64,000 bases of DNA from Mycolicibacterium sp. HK-90 (GCF_030486405.1 NZ_CP129613.1:5146001-5210000), one strand, 5' to 3'. Positions 33,869 through 42,690 are shown, counted from the stretch's first letter. Numbers and translations: made by a program. Notes: generated from the sequence alone by a model not told the origin.

Positions 33869-33890
33869 TTGTCGCCGGCGCCGGCGACAA
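33869..33890. promoter_or_regulatory. Perfect 22-bp palindrome upstream of paralogue B
   Basis: TTGTCGCCGGC followed immediately by its inverse complement forms a loop-free 22-bp palindrome 45 bp before the start at 33824. It abuts the MprA-box-like repeat at 33891-33909. It is more likely an operator than a terminator. Confidence 0.55.
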
Positions 33891-33909
33891 CTTAGAAACT
33901 GCTGAGAAT
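33891..33909 (-). promoter_or_regulatory. MprA-box-like repeat upstream of paralogue B
   Basis: The plus strand reads CTTAGAAA-CTG-CTGAGAAT. The half-sites match those before pepD (CTGAGAAT, CTTAGAGA) in swapped order, with the same 3-bp gap. Confidence 0.5.
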
Positions 33910-34421
33910 GCTAAGGGGCGGTTTGCCCTCCTGCAACCTTTCAATACCGACAATCGCCGACCAATCCGAAAGCCTCACGCTCGTCGAATGTGTTGACACA
34001 TAACTGCCTTCACGAGATCAGCGAATTGCGCTCGATTCGCGCGATATTGGCGTCGCCGACCCGACCACCATCGCCTGGGCCCGGAACGTCGACGGCGCCT
34101 GTTCGCCGCAGGTCAGCAAGGCAACCGAGACGCCGCCGCGTGCCCTGCCCGGTGCGGCCCAGGCGCAATTGCCACTCACGCCTCACGAGCGGCCGGACCC
34201 ATCGATTTACCGGGCCCCTCGGTCTCCGGTGATTGCAAATGCAATGAATTGAAATCGCCGCCTCGCAAACACGGGATTATCTCAGGGTTACGCAGCGGTG
34301 AATAAATGGCCGGCCCCCTCGATGCAATTGCCAATGCATTGAAGGCAGGCGACTGGTTCGGCGCCTTCGAAATATGGATTTGCTTCGGGCTGAGGTGACG
34401 CCCGTGGAGGTCCGGATGGGC
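33910..34421. other. Spacer without a clear gene
   Basis: An 82-codon open stretch at 34004-34252 lacks a standard start and a ribosome site. The part from 34215 to 34390 is unusually AT-rich with repeated TGCAAT/ATTGCA words. I see nothing I can name. Confidence 0.4.
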
Positions 34422-35096
34422 TCAGCGCGGCATGGCGATGCGCAGCCCGGCCAACATCACCTGCGCGTCGGCCATATAGGTCTCGTTGTTCGGTGAGGTG
34501 CTCTGCGTCATCGCGACCAGGTTCCACACCTTCGGCCCGAGGGGCACCATCACCGTCACCGCGGTCACGTAGATGGTCTTGCCGCCGTCGTCGGGAGGAA
34601 TCGTGTAGTTGGCCATCAGCGCCGGGAACCCGCAGATCTCGGCCGGCACCTGCGTGATGCCCTGTCCGCCACCGGCTTCGAACCCCTTGATGCTGTCATT
34701 GAGCAGATCTTCGGGTGACCGATTCCCGTCGGTGGCATCCGCGGTCGCCGCCGACAACGCCGGATTCGTCACGCCATCACTGAGCGAGACATTGCGGAGC
34801 ACCAGCCTGACTGCCCCCGTGGCCAATTCGGGAACCGGTTCCCAGCCCGGAGGCTGCGCGATGCGGACCCGGGGCTCGTCGGGTGCGAGACCGGACAGCT
34901 CGATCCACCGATCGGAATGCATCTGTTCGCACGGCTGGGCCTTATAGGTGGGCGCCGCGCCGGACGAGCTTTCCGAACCAGTCGATGGCGAGGACGGCTC
35001 AAACCCTGCCGTCGCGGTGCCCTCCGTGACCTGCGTGCATCCGCTGAGAACCACTGCGGCCCCCACAGCGACCACGCCCAGCCTCATGAACCTCAT
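34422..35096 (-). CDS. LpqN/LpqT-family lipoprotein
   Basis: The 224-residue protein has a lipoprotein signal with lipobox VLSGC (Cys20) and a Ser/Thr-rich linker. The Lpp-LpqN fold follows: PRVRIAQPPGWEPVPE, then PEDLLNDSIKGFEAGG, VPAEICGFPALMANYTI and TAVTVMVPLGPKVWNLV. It would be attached to the outer face of the plasma membrane. M. tuberculosis LpqN binds envelope and host proteins; the role of this copy is unknown. Its fold is shared with the extracellular part of the kinase at 39645. Confidence 0.88.
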   Translation of the reverse strand: MRFMRLGVVAVGAAVVLSGCTQVTEGTATAGFEPSSPSTGSESSSGAAPTYKAQPCEQMHSDRWIELSGLAPDEPRVRIAQPPGWEPVPELATGAVRLVLRNVSLSDGVTNPALSAATADATDGNRSPEDLLNDSIKGFEAGGGQGITQVPAEICGFPALMANYTIPPDDGGKTIYVTAVTVMVPLGPKVWNLVAMTQSTSPNNETYMADAQVMLAGLRIAMPR

Positions 35097-35130
35097 CGCC
35101 GACAGACACTACGCGAGCCCGCCCTGCACC

Positions 35131-35185
35131 GAGAGTGACGCAAACGTCGCTCCGCGGCGTGATCAGCGACGTCCGCGTCACTTTC
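35131..35185. repeat. Palindromic repeat GAGAGTGACGCAAACGTCG, copy 1
   Basis: The arms 35131-35150 and 35166-35185 are inverse complements with three mismatches and a 15-base loop. The right arm overlaps the 3' end of the AbiEi/DUF559-type gene. A second copy lies upstream of that gene. Confidence 0.75.
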
Positions 35186-36029
35186 GAGGCGGCTGCCAAC
35201 CTCGGGCGAGCAAAGCGGCCCGGGCCTGCGTCACGATCACTTCAGGGCGGTCTTCCTTGATGACATGGACAACGTGCCAGCCGAGTCGCTGCAATGCCCG
35301 GCTCACCACGACATCCAGCACGTACTGCCTTCGGTCCTTGAGATGCTGCTCACCGTCGTACTCGGCGCCGACCTTGAACTCTTCCCAGCACATGTCGATC
35401 CGGCGGACATACGAGCCGACCTCGTCGTGAACCACGTACTGCGTCGCGGGGCGGGGAAGGCCGGCGTCGATGAAAAGCAGCCGTAGCCACGTCTCCCGCG
35501 GCGACTCAGCACCGCCGTCGACGAGCGGGAGCGCCACCCGAAGACGTCGAAGCCCACGCGCGCCTGGATGACCCTTCGCGATCAGCATGACGTCTTCGAC
35601 AGCGAAAGGGCGTGCATTGGCAAGGGCATCCAACCGCTCGACCGCCTTGCCGCGTGGGAGGTGACGAGCGAGGTCGAACGCCGTGCGTTCCGGGGTGGCC
35701 ACGCGGATGCCGTCCATGGTCCACCACTCATCCACCTGCAGGGTTTCGCGTCGCACGATAAGGCCGGGTTGCCGCCTTGTCGCCGTGATGAGCTCGATGG
35801 GCGCGTTGTCACCGACCCATTGCGCGCCGTACATCGCCGACGCGGCCACCCCCGTGACCACAGCGCTGGGTGCGGCCAGGTGTGCGCCGAGAATGCGGTC
35901 CCGAAGCGACGGCTCATGCTGCCGCGGCACGTACACGCCGCGGTAGATCTGCCGATACCGGGCACGCAATTGGCCATTCGTCACGTGGCCCGCCGCGACA
36001 GCCTTCGCGCCGATGAAGGGAATCTGCAT
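35178..36029 (-). CDS. AbiEi-antitoxin-like / DUF559 nuclease-fold protein
   Basis: The 283-residue protein starts MQIPFIGAKAVAAGHVTNGQ and continues RARYRQIYRGVYVPRQHEPS, the N-terminal winged-helix type of AbiEi-like proteins. The C-terminal 100 residues look like DUF559, a Vsr-related PD-(D/E)XK fold: SYVRRIDMCWEEFKVGAEYD, GEQHLKDRRQYVLD, LGWHVVHVIKED. Candidate metal ligands are the Asp of RRID, the Glu of GAEYDG and the Gln-His after it. Mycobacteria carry many paralogues of unknown role, and no toxin gene adjoins it. Palindromes with the same arm sequence bracket the gene at 35131 and 36075. DNA cleavage is suggested by fold only. Confidence 0.78.
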   Translation of the reverse strand: MQIPFIGAKAVAAGHVTNGQLRARYRQIYRGVYVPRQHEPSLRDRILGAHLAAPSAVVTGVAASAMYGAQWVGDNAPIELITATRRQPGLIVRRETLQVDEWWTMDGIRVATPERTAFDLARHLPRGKAVERLDALANARPFAVEDVMLIAKGHPGARGLRRLRVALPLVDGGAESPRETWLRLLFIDAGLPRPATQYVVHDEVGSYVRRIDMCWEEFKVGAEYDGEQHLKDRRQYVLDVVVSRALQRLGWHVVHVIKEDRPEVIVTQARAALLARGWQPPRK

Positions 36030-36074
36030 GTGTACTTGGACGCAGCGGCGTCCTCTATGGCTCCCTACGACACC

Positions 36075-36129
36075 GAGAGTGACGCAAACGTCGTCCGCAG
36101 CGCCGCGGGACGACGTCTGCGTCGCAGTC
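36075..36129. repeat. Palindromic repeat GAGAGTGACGCAAACGTCG, copy 2
   Basis: Arms 36075-36096 and 36108-36129 are imperfect inverse complements with an 11-base loop. The first 19 bases of the left arm are identical to copy 1. It lies 46 bp upstream of the AbiEi/DUF559-type start. Confidence 0.75.
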
Positions 36130-36161
36130 GGCGCAAATCAGCGCAGTCGGCGCAAATCAGC
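36124..36161. repeat. 19-bp tandem duplication at the 3' end of the VWA gene
   Basis: GCAGTCGGCGCAAATCAGC occurs twice head to tail (36124-36142 and 36143-36161). The second copy covers the stop codon of the VWA gene. Confidence 0.9.
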
Positions 36162-38145
36162 GCCGACGCGAATGCAGATAGTCGCCGACCACGGCCGCGC
36201 CCAGGCCGTCGAGATCGGGGACCACCACGCGCCCCTGCACGCGCCGGGCCACCTGATCGATGAAACGGGCCAGCCCCGGATCGGAACCCAGCCGGAAGAT
36301 CGTCACCTGCGCGCCGAGGCGGGCCACCTCGTCGAACCCACGCACCGTGTGGGCGATGGTGCGCGGGTGTGGCGGGTAGTCGAAGAACACCTCAGACCCG
36401 TGACCGTCACCGAAGTCCTCAAGGTGCGCGGTGGGCTCACCATCGGTCACCACGAGCACGACTGGCTGGGCGTTGGGATGACGACGCAGATGCCGGGTGG
36501 CCAGTGCCAGCGCATGGTGCAGATTGGTGCCCTGCTCGTACACACCTTCCAACCCGGTCAGCTCGCCCGCGGTCACGGTGCGGGCATAACGGCCAAAAGC
36601 GATGATCTGCAACTCATCTGAGCGGAATCGAGTGCTCACCAGATGGTTGAGGGCCAGCGCGGTGCGCTTCATCGGCAGCCAGCGGTTCTCCATCACCATG
36701 GAGAACGAGGTGTCCACCAGCAGCGCCACACACGCCTGGGTGCGGGTCTCCGTCTCGGAGATCTCCACGTCCTCGACCGCAAACCGAATCGGCCGCTCGG
36801 CAACGCCCGTACCGGCTTGGCGCAGCACGGCATTGGTCACCGTGCGGGTGACGTTCCACGGCTCGGTGTCACCGAACTGCCACGGCCGCGTCGCCCCGGT
36901 CAGCTCCCCGGCCGCACCGGCCCGGCGGGTGTCCCGCTCGCCGTGCCGACCCGAAAGTTGTTGCGCCACATCACGCAACGCGGTCTGTCCGAGCTGGCGC
37001 ATGGCCTTCGGCGACAGCCGCCACTGCCCATCGGAGCCGCGGTCGATGAAGCCCTGGTTCACCAGGGCCTTCTCAAGCTCGGACAGGGTGCGGGCATCGA
37101 CCGCGGCGTCCGCCCCGAGCTGGCGGGCCAGCGATTCGAGGTCGACGTCGTCCATCGATGCTCCGGCGTAGCTCTGCGACAGCGCATCGGCCAGCTGCTC
37201 GAGCTCGGCGATGTCGGACATCGCCTGTGCACCCTCCCCCATGCCCAACGGGTCACCGCCCGAGAACCGCTCCGAACCGGTCCAGTCCTCTCCGGGCCGC
37301 GCAGATTGTAGGTGCGCATCGAGCCGGTTGAGCGCATTCATCAACGACGGCGAGCCAAAGGCCTGCTGTGCCAGCGAATCCAGCTCGGCACGCTGCTCGG
37401 CTGAGAGGCTGTTCCGGAACCGTTGTGCGGCGGCGGCCCGTTGCGCCAGCGAGTCCAGCAACTCCTCGATGTTGCGCGGCTTCTCCGGGAAGAACTCGCC
37501 GTGCTTGTCCATGAACTGCTGGAAGTCCTGCGGGGTGTCCTCCCCGCGAGCATGCTTGTCCAGCAGATCGTTGAGGTCGTCGAGCATGTCGTTGACCCGC
37601 TGCCGGTCTTCGTCGGTGGCGTTCTCCAACGCCTCCTTCATGCCGGCGAAACGCTGATCCAGCATCTCCCGGCCCAGCAGATCCTTGATCTCGTCGTACT
37701 TCTGCCGCGCCTCGGGGCTACGCCAGTCGTAGTCGGCGAGCTCCTGCACCGCCTTGGCCGGTGACGGCGAGAGCGCGTCGAGCTGCAGTTCGCCGAACCG
37801 CGCGTCGTCGTCGAGCGCGCGGGCCAGTTCCTTGCGCTCGGCCAGCACGGCCTCGTCGAGCAGCTTCTTGATCTCCTGCAACGTGCCGTCGAGGTTGTGC
37901 CGCTGCAACAACTCTCGACGTTTCCGGTTGGCCTCGGCGGCCAGCCGGTCAGTGCCACGCATTCCCTCGGTGCCGCGCCGCATCAACTCCGAGAGGGCAC
38001 GCCGCGGTGAGCTGCCCTCCATGACGCTCTGACCGATCTGCTCAAGCGCATCGCGCAGATCGATCGGCGGCGCCAGCGGGTCGGGGCCACCGGTGTACCG
38101 CGAGTACCGCGAGGTGTGCCCGTGAGCCCGACCGGGATCAGCCAT
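36157..38145 (-). CDS. VWA-domain protein paired with MoxR ATPase (Rv0959-like)
   Basis: The 662-residue protein has a long helical, charged N-terminal half (residues about 30-300, rich in Glu, Arg and Leu, for example EEAVLAERKELARALDDDAR-like stretches). A C-terminal von Willebrand A domain follows, with the MIDAS motif DTSFSM near residue 470 and later TDGEPTAHL. Such proteins work with MoxR AAA+ ATPases to remodel or metallate partners. The start overlaps the end of the ATPase gene by 8 bp, so the pair is coupled. In M. tuberculosis the matching pair is Rv0959/Rv0958. The client is unknown. Confidence 0.88.
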   Translation of the reverse strand: MADPGRAHGHTSRYSRYTGGPDPLAPPIDLRDALEQIGQSVMEGSSPRRALSELMRRGTEGMRGTDRLAAEANRKRRELLQRHNLDGTLQEIKKLLDEAVLAERKELARALDDDARFGELQLDALSPSPAKAVQELADYDWRSPEARQKYDEIKDLLGREMLDQRFAGMKEALENATDEDRQRVNDMLDDLNDLLDKHARGEDTPQDFQQFMDKHGEFFPEKPRNIEELLDSLAQRAAAAQRFRNSLSAEQRAELDSLAQQAFGSPSLMNALNRLDAHLQSARPGEDWTGSERFSGGDPLGMGEGAQAMSDIAELEQLADALSQSYAGASMDDVDLESLARQLGADAAVDARTLSELEKALVNQGFIDRGSDGQWRLSPKAMRQLGQTALRDVAQQLSGRHGERDTRRAGAAGELTGATRPWQFGDTEPWNVTRTVTNAVLRQAGTGVAERPIRFAVEDVEISETETRTQACVALLVDTSFSMVMENRWLPMKRTALALNHLVSTRFRSDELQIIAFGRYARTVTAGELTGLEGVYEQGTNLHHALALATRHLRRHPNAQPVVLVVTDGEPTAHLEDFGDGHGSEVFFDYPPHPRTIAHTVRGFDEVARLGAQVTIFRLGSDPGLARFIDQVARRVQGRVVVPDLDGLGAAVVGDYLHSRRR

Positions 38146-39523
38146 AGACCGTCTCGCCCTCCCCCGTCACCTTGTCCACCCGCTTGGCCAGATACAGCGC
38201 CTCCAAGGCCAATTCGACCGCGGCGGCCCGCTGACCGATCGACACCGCCCCCAACCGGGAGGCGAGGGTGTCGATGACGGGGAGGTCGGGAAGCGCGGCC
38301 AGCACGTCCTTGGCCGACACCCGCTCACCGGTGGTCACCGGGGAGCCTTCCTCGACGGCGGCCACCAGCGGCGCGACGTCGATACCGCCCAGCAGCCGCT
38401 GCGCGGTGTCGGCGGTGGCGCGTCGCAGCAGGTGCTCCAGCACCGCCTGCTCCCGCCCTTCCTCGCCGGTCTCGAACTCCAATTTGCCCCGCAGCACGTC
38501 GATCACGGTGGCCAGGTCGACCACCCGGGCCACCGGATCGTCCTCACCCAGAATCGCCGAGCGGTGCCGCGCCGAGGCCGCCACCGTCTCGGCCGCGGCG
38601 ATCGCAAACCGCGCGGACACACCGGAACGCTGATCGATCGAACTCGATTCGCGCAGATTGCGGGCGAACCGGGCCAGCACCCCGAGCAGGTAATCCGGGA
38701 CCTCGGCGGCCAACTGGGCCTCCTGCCGGATCACGCCCACCTCGTCGTCGATCTCCAACGGGTAGTGGGTGCGGATCTCGGCGCCGAACCGGTCCTTGAG
38801 CGGAGTGATGATCCGACCGCGGTTCGTATAGTCCTCCGGGTTGGCGCTCGCGACGACGAGCACGTCCAGCGGCAGCCGCAGGGTGTAACCGCGGACCTGA
38901 ATGTCGCGCTCCTCCATCACGTTGAGCATCGACACCTGAATCCGCTCGGCCAGGTCGGGCAGCTCGTTGACCGCCACGATGCCCCGGTGCGCCCGCGGGA
39001 TCAGCCCGTAGGCGATCGTCTCGGGGTCGCCCAGGCTGCGGCCCTCGGCCACCTTGATCGGGTCGATGTCGCCGACGAGATCGGCCACGCTGGTGTCCGG
39101 CGTGGCCAGCTTCTCGGTGTAGCGCTCGCTGCGGTGGCGCCACTCGATCGGCAGATCGTCTCCGGAATCGGCGGCCCGGCGGATCGACTCCGGTGTGATC
39201 GGGCTGTATGGGTGCTCGCCCAACTCGGACCCGGCGATCACCGGCGTCCACTCGTCGAGCAGCCCGGTCAACGCGCGCAACAGCCGCGTCTTGCCCTGGC
39301 CGCGCTCACCGAGCAGCACCACGTCGTGCCCGGCGATCAAGGCCCGCTCCAGCTGCGGGATCACCGTGTCGTCAAATCCCAGGATGCCCGGCCACACGTC
39401 ACGACGGTCCGCGAGCGCGGCCAGCAGGTTCTCCCGAATTTCGGCTTTCACGCCCCGCTCACGATGGCCGGAGGCGCGCAGCTCACCGACGGTGCGAGGC
39501 AGATCCTTGGGTTGGCTCACCAC
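38138..39523 (-). CDS. MoxR / magnesium-chelatase-type AAA+ ATPase (Rv0958-like)
   Basis: The 461-residue ATPase has Walker A GERGQGKTRLL near residue 75, Walker B-like GIVAVNELPDL, sensor-1 VVASANPEDY and an arginine-finger region around LKDRFGAEI. It resembles ChlI/MoxR ATPases that unfold or activate a client together with a VWA partner, here the overlapping downstream gene. The long insertion between Walker A and B (SELGEHPYSPITPESI) is typical of this subgroup. No chlorophyll or cobalamin genes are near, so the chelatase label reflects family only. Two adjacent GTG codons (39523, 39520) could start it. Confidence 0.9.
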   Translation of the reverse strand: MVSQPKDLPRTVGELRASGHRERGVKAEIRENLLAALADRRDVWPGILGFDDTVIPQLERALIAGHDVVLLGERGQGKTRLLRALTGLLDEWTPVIAGSELGEHPYSPITPESIRRAADSGDDLPIEWRHRSERYTEKLATPDTSVADLVGDIDPIKVAEGRSLGDPETIAYGLIPRAHRGIVAVNELPDLAERIQVSMLNVMEERDIQVRGYTLRLPLDVLVVASANPEDYTNRGRIITPLKDRFGAEIRTHYPLEIDDEVGVIRQEAQLAAEVPDYLLGVLARFARNLRESSSIDQRSGVSARFAIAAAETVAASARHRSAILGEDDPVARVVDLATVIDVLRGKLEFETGEEGREQAVLEHLLRRATADTAQRLLGGIDVAPLVAAVEEGSPVTTGERVSAKDVLAALPDLPVIDTLASRLGAVSIGQRAAAVELALEALYLAKRVDKVTGEGETVYG

Positions 39524-39632
39524 TCCACGCTACGACTGAACCCGGCCGGGCACACCGCTACCCGCCAGAACCGGCACCCGGCGCGTGCGAGCGAACCCCC
39601 CGGCATAGTCGTTGTCCGAGCGTCGCGACCGG

Positions 39633-39638
39633 TAGTCT
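39633..39638 (+). promoter_or_regulatory. Candidate -10 element (TAGTCT), leaderless kinase
   Basis: TAGTCT ends 6 bp before ATG 39645. There is no Shine-Dalgarno before the start. Confidence 0.5.
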
Positions 39639-39644
39639 GCGCGC

Positions 39645-41522
39645 ATGCCGTTGGCTAGCGGTCAGGAATTCGCAGGGTTCACCATCGTCCGGTTGGTGGG
39701 CACTGGTGGCATGGGCGAGGTCTATCTGGCGTCCCACCCGCGGTTGCCCCGCGAGGACGCCCTCAAGGTGCTGCCCATCAGTGTCAGCTCGGACGACGAG
39801 TTCCGGCAGCGCTTCATCCGCGAGGCCGACATGGCCGCCACCCTGTGGCACCCGCACATCGTCGGCGTGCACGACCGGGGCGAGTTCGAGGGCCGCCTGT
39901 GGATCTCGATGGACTACGTCGACGGACATGACGCCGCGCGACTGCTGCACGACCAGTACCCGTCGGGCATGCCGGCCGAGGATGTTGTCGAGGTGGTCAC
40001 CGCCGTCGGCGACGCGCTGGACTACGCGCATCAGCGCAAGCTGCTGCACCGCGACGTCAAACCAGCCAACATCCTGCTCACCAGCAAACAGGGCGCCAAG
40101 CGTCGCATCATGCTCACCGACTTCGGGATCGCGCGTCGCGCCGACGAAGTCAACGGGCTCACGTCGACCAACATCACCGTGGGTTCCATGTCCTACACCG
40201 CGCCCGAACAATTGATGGGCCAGCCACTCGACGGCCGAGCCGACCAGTACTCGCTGGCCGCCACCGCCTACCGCTTGTTCACCGGGGCGCCGCCGTTCGC
40301 GCACAGCAACCCGGCGGTGGTGATCAGCCACCACCTGAACTCACCGCCGCCGAAGCTTGCCGATACGAAACCCGAACTGGCCGTATTCGATTCAGTGATG
40401 GCCAAGGCGCTCGCAAAGGACGCCAAGGACCGCTTCGACACCTGCCACGACTTCGCGGTCGCACTCTCCGAGGCAGCCACCAAGACGGTTCCGGTGGTGC
40501 GCACCCCCACGCCCACCCACGAGCCGGCGCCGCCCACCACCCCGCTGGTCATCCCGAAGCCGGTGCCCCCGCCCCCGACTCCGCTGTCGCCGTCGAACCC
40601 GCGGCCCATGCCGCCGTCCGAGCCACCGGTGTTCACCTCGTCGTGGGCCGGCAACGAAACCTCTTCCAGCAAACCAATCGCGGGGCCGGGGCCGGTCGGC
40701 ATGCAGGGCCTGAGCGGACCCACCGGACCGGCGGGGCCGCCGGGGCCGGTCGGGCCGCCGCAGACGAACTTCGGACCGCCTCCGCTGCCGCACACGCCGA
40801 TCCCCCAGAAGTCGAACAAACGCCGCAACCTCGTCATGGTTGCCGCCGCCCTGGGCGCGGTGATCCTGCTCGTCGGTGGCGTCACGATGGCCGTGACGTC
40901 CGGCGGCGAGGACGGCGGCAGCGGTGGCGAGACCACCTCGGCGGTGGCCACCGACACCAGCGCCGCCTCGACGTCGACCTCGCCCAAGCCGGCCGGCACG
41001 CACGCCTTCACGATCGCCGACTACATCAAGCAGAACGGCATCGTCGAAACCCCGGTCCACCGTGGCGATCCGGGCTCTCCGACGTTCAACATGCCGACCC
41101 CGCCGGGCTGGATCGACGCCGGCACCCGGACCCCGGAGTGGGCCTACTCGGCGATCGTCAACGATCCGGCCAACCCGACCGATCCACCGTCGGTGATCTC
41201 GCTGATCTCCAAGCTGGCCGGCAACGTCGACCCCAACAAGCTGCTCGAGTTCGCGACCGGCGAGCTGCAGAACCTGGCGGAGTACAAACCGGTCGGCGAG
41301 GTGACCCGCGGGAACATCAGCGGGTTCCCCACCGTGCACCTGGGTGGCACCTACGCCAAGGGCGACCAGCGTCGCGCGATCACCCAGACCACCGTGGTGG
41401 TCCAGGCACCGGGCAACGTCTACGTGCTGCAGATCAACGCCGACGCACTCGAACGCGACCGGGGCGCGCTGACGGACATCAACAAGGCCATCGAAGCTCA
41501 GGCCACCATCACGCTGCCCTGA
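39645..41522 (+). CDS. Transmembrane Ser/Thr protein kinase with collagen-like linker and LpqN-like sensor
   Basis: The 625-residue protein has a cytosolic Hanks-type kinase (about 10-275): Gly loop [12 protein letters not shown], Lys41 in ALKVLP, catalytic [16 protein letters not shown] in [11 protein letters not shown], and APE in YTAPEQL. A Pro-rich juxtamembrane linker includes eight Gly-X-Y triplets (residues 349-372). One membrane helix ([20 protein letters not shown]) lies near 392-412. The outer 200 residues resemble the LpqN fold ([36 protein letters not shown]). This layout suggests a sensor of envelope ligands. I cannot match it to a named Pkn. Its start is leaderless. Confidence 0.93.
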   Translation: MPLASGQEFAGFTIVRLVGTGGMGEVYLASHPRLPREDALKVLPISVSSDDEFRQRFIREADMAATLWHPHIVGVHDRGEFEGRLWISMDYVDGHDAARLLHDQYPSGMPAEDVVEVVTAVGDALDYAHQRKLLHRDVKPANILLTSKQGAKRRIMLTDFGIARRADEVNGLTSTNITVGSMSYTAPEQLMGQPLDGRADQYSLAATAYRLFTGAPPFAHSNPAVVISHHLNSPPPKLADTKPELAVFDSVMAKALAKDAKDRFDTCHDFAVALSEAATKTVPVVRTPTPTHEPAPPTTPLVIPKPVPPPPTPLSPSNPRPMPPSEPPVFTSSWAGNETSSSKPIAGPGPVGMQGLSGPTGPAGPPGPVGPPQTNFGPPPLPHTPIPQKSNKRRNLVMVAAALGAVILLVGGVTMAVTSGGEDGGSGGETTSAVATDTSAASTSTSPKPAGTHAFTIADYIKQNGIVETPVHRGDPGSPTFNMPTPPGWIDAGTRTPEWAYSAIVNDPANPTDPPSVISLISKLAGNVDPNKLLEFATGELQNLAEYKPVGEVTRGNISGFPTVHLGGTYAKGDQRRAITQTTVVVQAPGNVYVLQINADALERDRGALTDINKAIEAQATITLP

Positions 41523-41546
41523 GCGGGGCCTACTTCGGGTACCCAG

Positions 41547-41552
41547 TACCCT
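41547..41552 (+). promoter_or_regulatory. Candidate -10 element (TACCCT), leaderless esterase
   Basis: TACCCT ends 7 bp before GTG 41560 and lies in an imperfect palindrome around GGTACC words. Confidence 0.45.
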
Positions 41553-41559
41553 TGGTACC

Positions 41560-42573
41560 GTGAATTCGCTCGATTGGCGTAGCCGGCCGGCCACCGTGCA
41601 CTTCGGCCCCGCATCCCTGCAGTCCAGAGCACTCGGCTGGACCACCGCGATCTTCGTCCGCCCATTGCTGGGTCTGCTGACCCTGATCGGGATGGGCATC
41701 AACCGTGTCGCCCCCGCGCTGCTACAGCGGGCCCACCTCGACGTCATCGACAAGCCGCTGCGGTACATCAAGCCGCTGCCCGGCACCGAGGTGACGCCGG
41801 TGGCACTGCCCAACTGCCCGGCCGAATGGGTGATCGCCCCCGAGGCCCGCGACTCCGACCAGGTGATCGTGTACCTGCACGGCTCGGCGCTGGTCACCCT
41901 CGGCCTGAACTCACACCGACGATTCGTGTCGAAGCTGTCGGCGGCCACCGGGGCACGCGTGCTCAACATCGGGTACCGACTGGCCCCGCAGGCCGACATC
42001 GACGACGCCGTGGCCGACGGCCTTGACGGCTACCGCCTGGCACTGTCGCTGGGATTCGCGCCGAATCGGATTGTCCTGGCCGGGGATTCGGCCGGTGGTC
42101 TGATGGCCGCCGATACCGCGCTGGCGGCCCGCGACGCCGGACTGCCGGTGCCCGCCGGCCAGGTCCTGCTCTCGCCCCTGACATCGTCCGACATGGACCT
42201 GAAATACCGTGCACTGCAGGAACGTCGCGATGTGATGTTCCCGTTCATGACGGTGAAGTTCATCTATGACGTGTTCGCCACCGTCAACGGCACCCGGCCC
42301 ACCCCGGTGATGCCGCCCGAGGCCGACCTACACGGGCTCGGCCCGTTCCTGCTGCAGGTCGGCACCCACGAGATGCTGTTGAACGACACCTTCGCCCTGG
42401 CGGACAAGCTGCACGCCGCCGGTGTGCCGGCCTGGGTTCAGGTGTGGGACAGGGCAATGCACATGTTCCAGCTGAGTTTCGACGTCAACCCCGATGCGCG
42501 GCGCGCGGTCGAGGAAATCACGTCGTTCATCGCATATGCGACCACCGAAGCCGAGGATGAGGTGAGCGCGTAG
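41560..42573 (+). CDS. Alpha/beta hydrolase, HSL-type esterase
   Basis: The 337-residue protein is a hormone-sensitive-lipase-type esterase: oxyanion motif VYLHGSAL (HGSA in place of the common HGGG), nucleophile elbow GDSAGG near residue 175, and catalytic His in DRAMHMFQ near 303. An Asp before it, around GTHEMLLND, completes the triad. A hydrophobic segment at about 25-50 (TTAIFVRPLLGLLTLIGMGI) may tether it to the membrane. It should hydrolyse short or medium acyl esters. It is monocistronic, and two palindromes follow. Confidence 0.87.
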   Translation: MNSLDWRSRPATVHFGPASLQSRALGWTTAIFVRPLLGLLTLIGMGINRVAPALLQRAHLDVIDKPLRYIKPLPGTEVTPVALPNCPAEWVIAPEARDSDQVIVYLHGSALVTLGLNSHRRFVSKLSAATGARVLNIGYRLAPQADIDDAVADGLDGYRLALSLGFAPNRIVLAGDSAGGLMAADTALAARDAGLPVPAGQVLLSPLTSSDMDLKYRALQERRDVMFPFMTVKFIYDVFATVNGTRPTPVMPPEADLHGLGPFLLQVGTHEMLLNDTFALADKLHAAGVPAWVQVWDRAMHMFQLSFDVNPDARRAVEEITSFIAYATTEAEDEVSA

Positions 42574-42600
42574 GGCGCGTGTGGTTTGGCGGCTCGAATG

Positions 42601-42653
42601 CGACGCCATGGTCGTTGGCGGCGACGTCACGCGACCATGGCGTTGATCTCGCA
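42601..42653. repeat. Palindromic repeat, GCCATGGCGTTGATCTCG family, copy 1
   Basis: CGACGCCATGGTCG (42601-42614) pairs with 42632-42645 with one mismatch. The right side continues GATCTCGC exactly as in the copy at 49595-49651. It lies between convergent genes. Confidence 0.8.
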
Positions 42654-42690
42654 GTACCGTGGCCCGCACTGAAGCAGCCACAAACGCAAA

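Noticed and set aside
34004..34252. 82-codon open stretch in the 34-kb spacer
   Set aside because: It lacks a standard start codon and recognisable motifs. It is not enough to call a gene.
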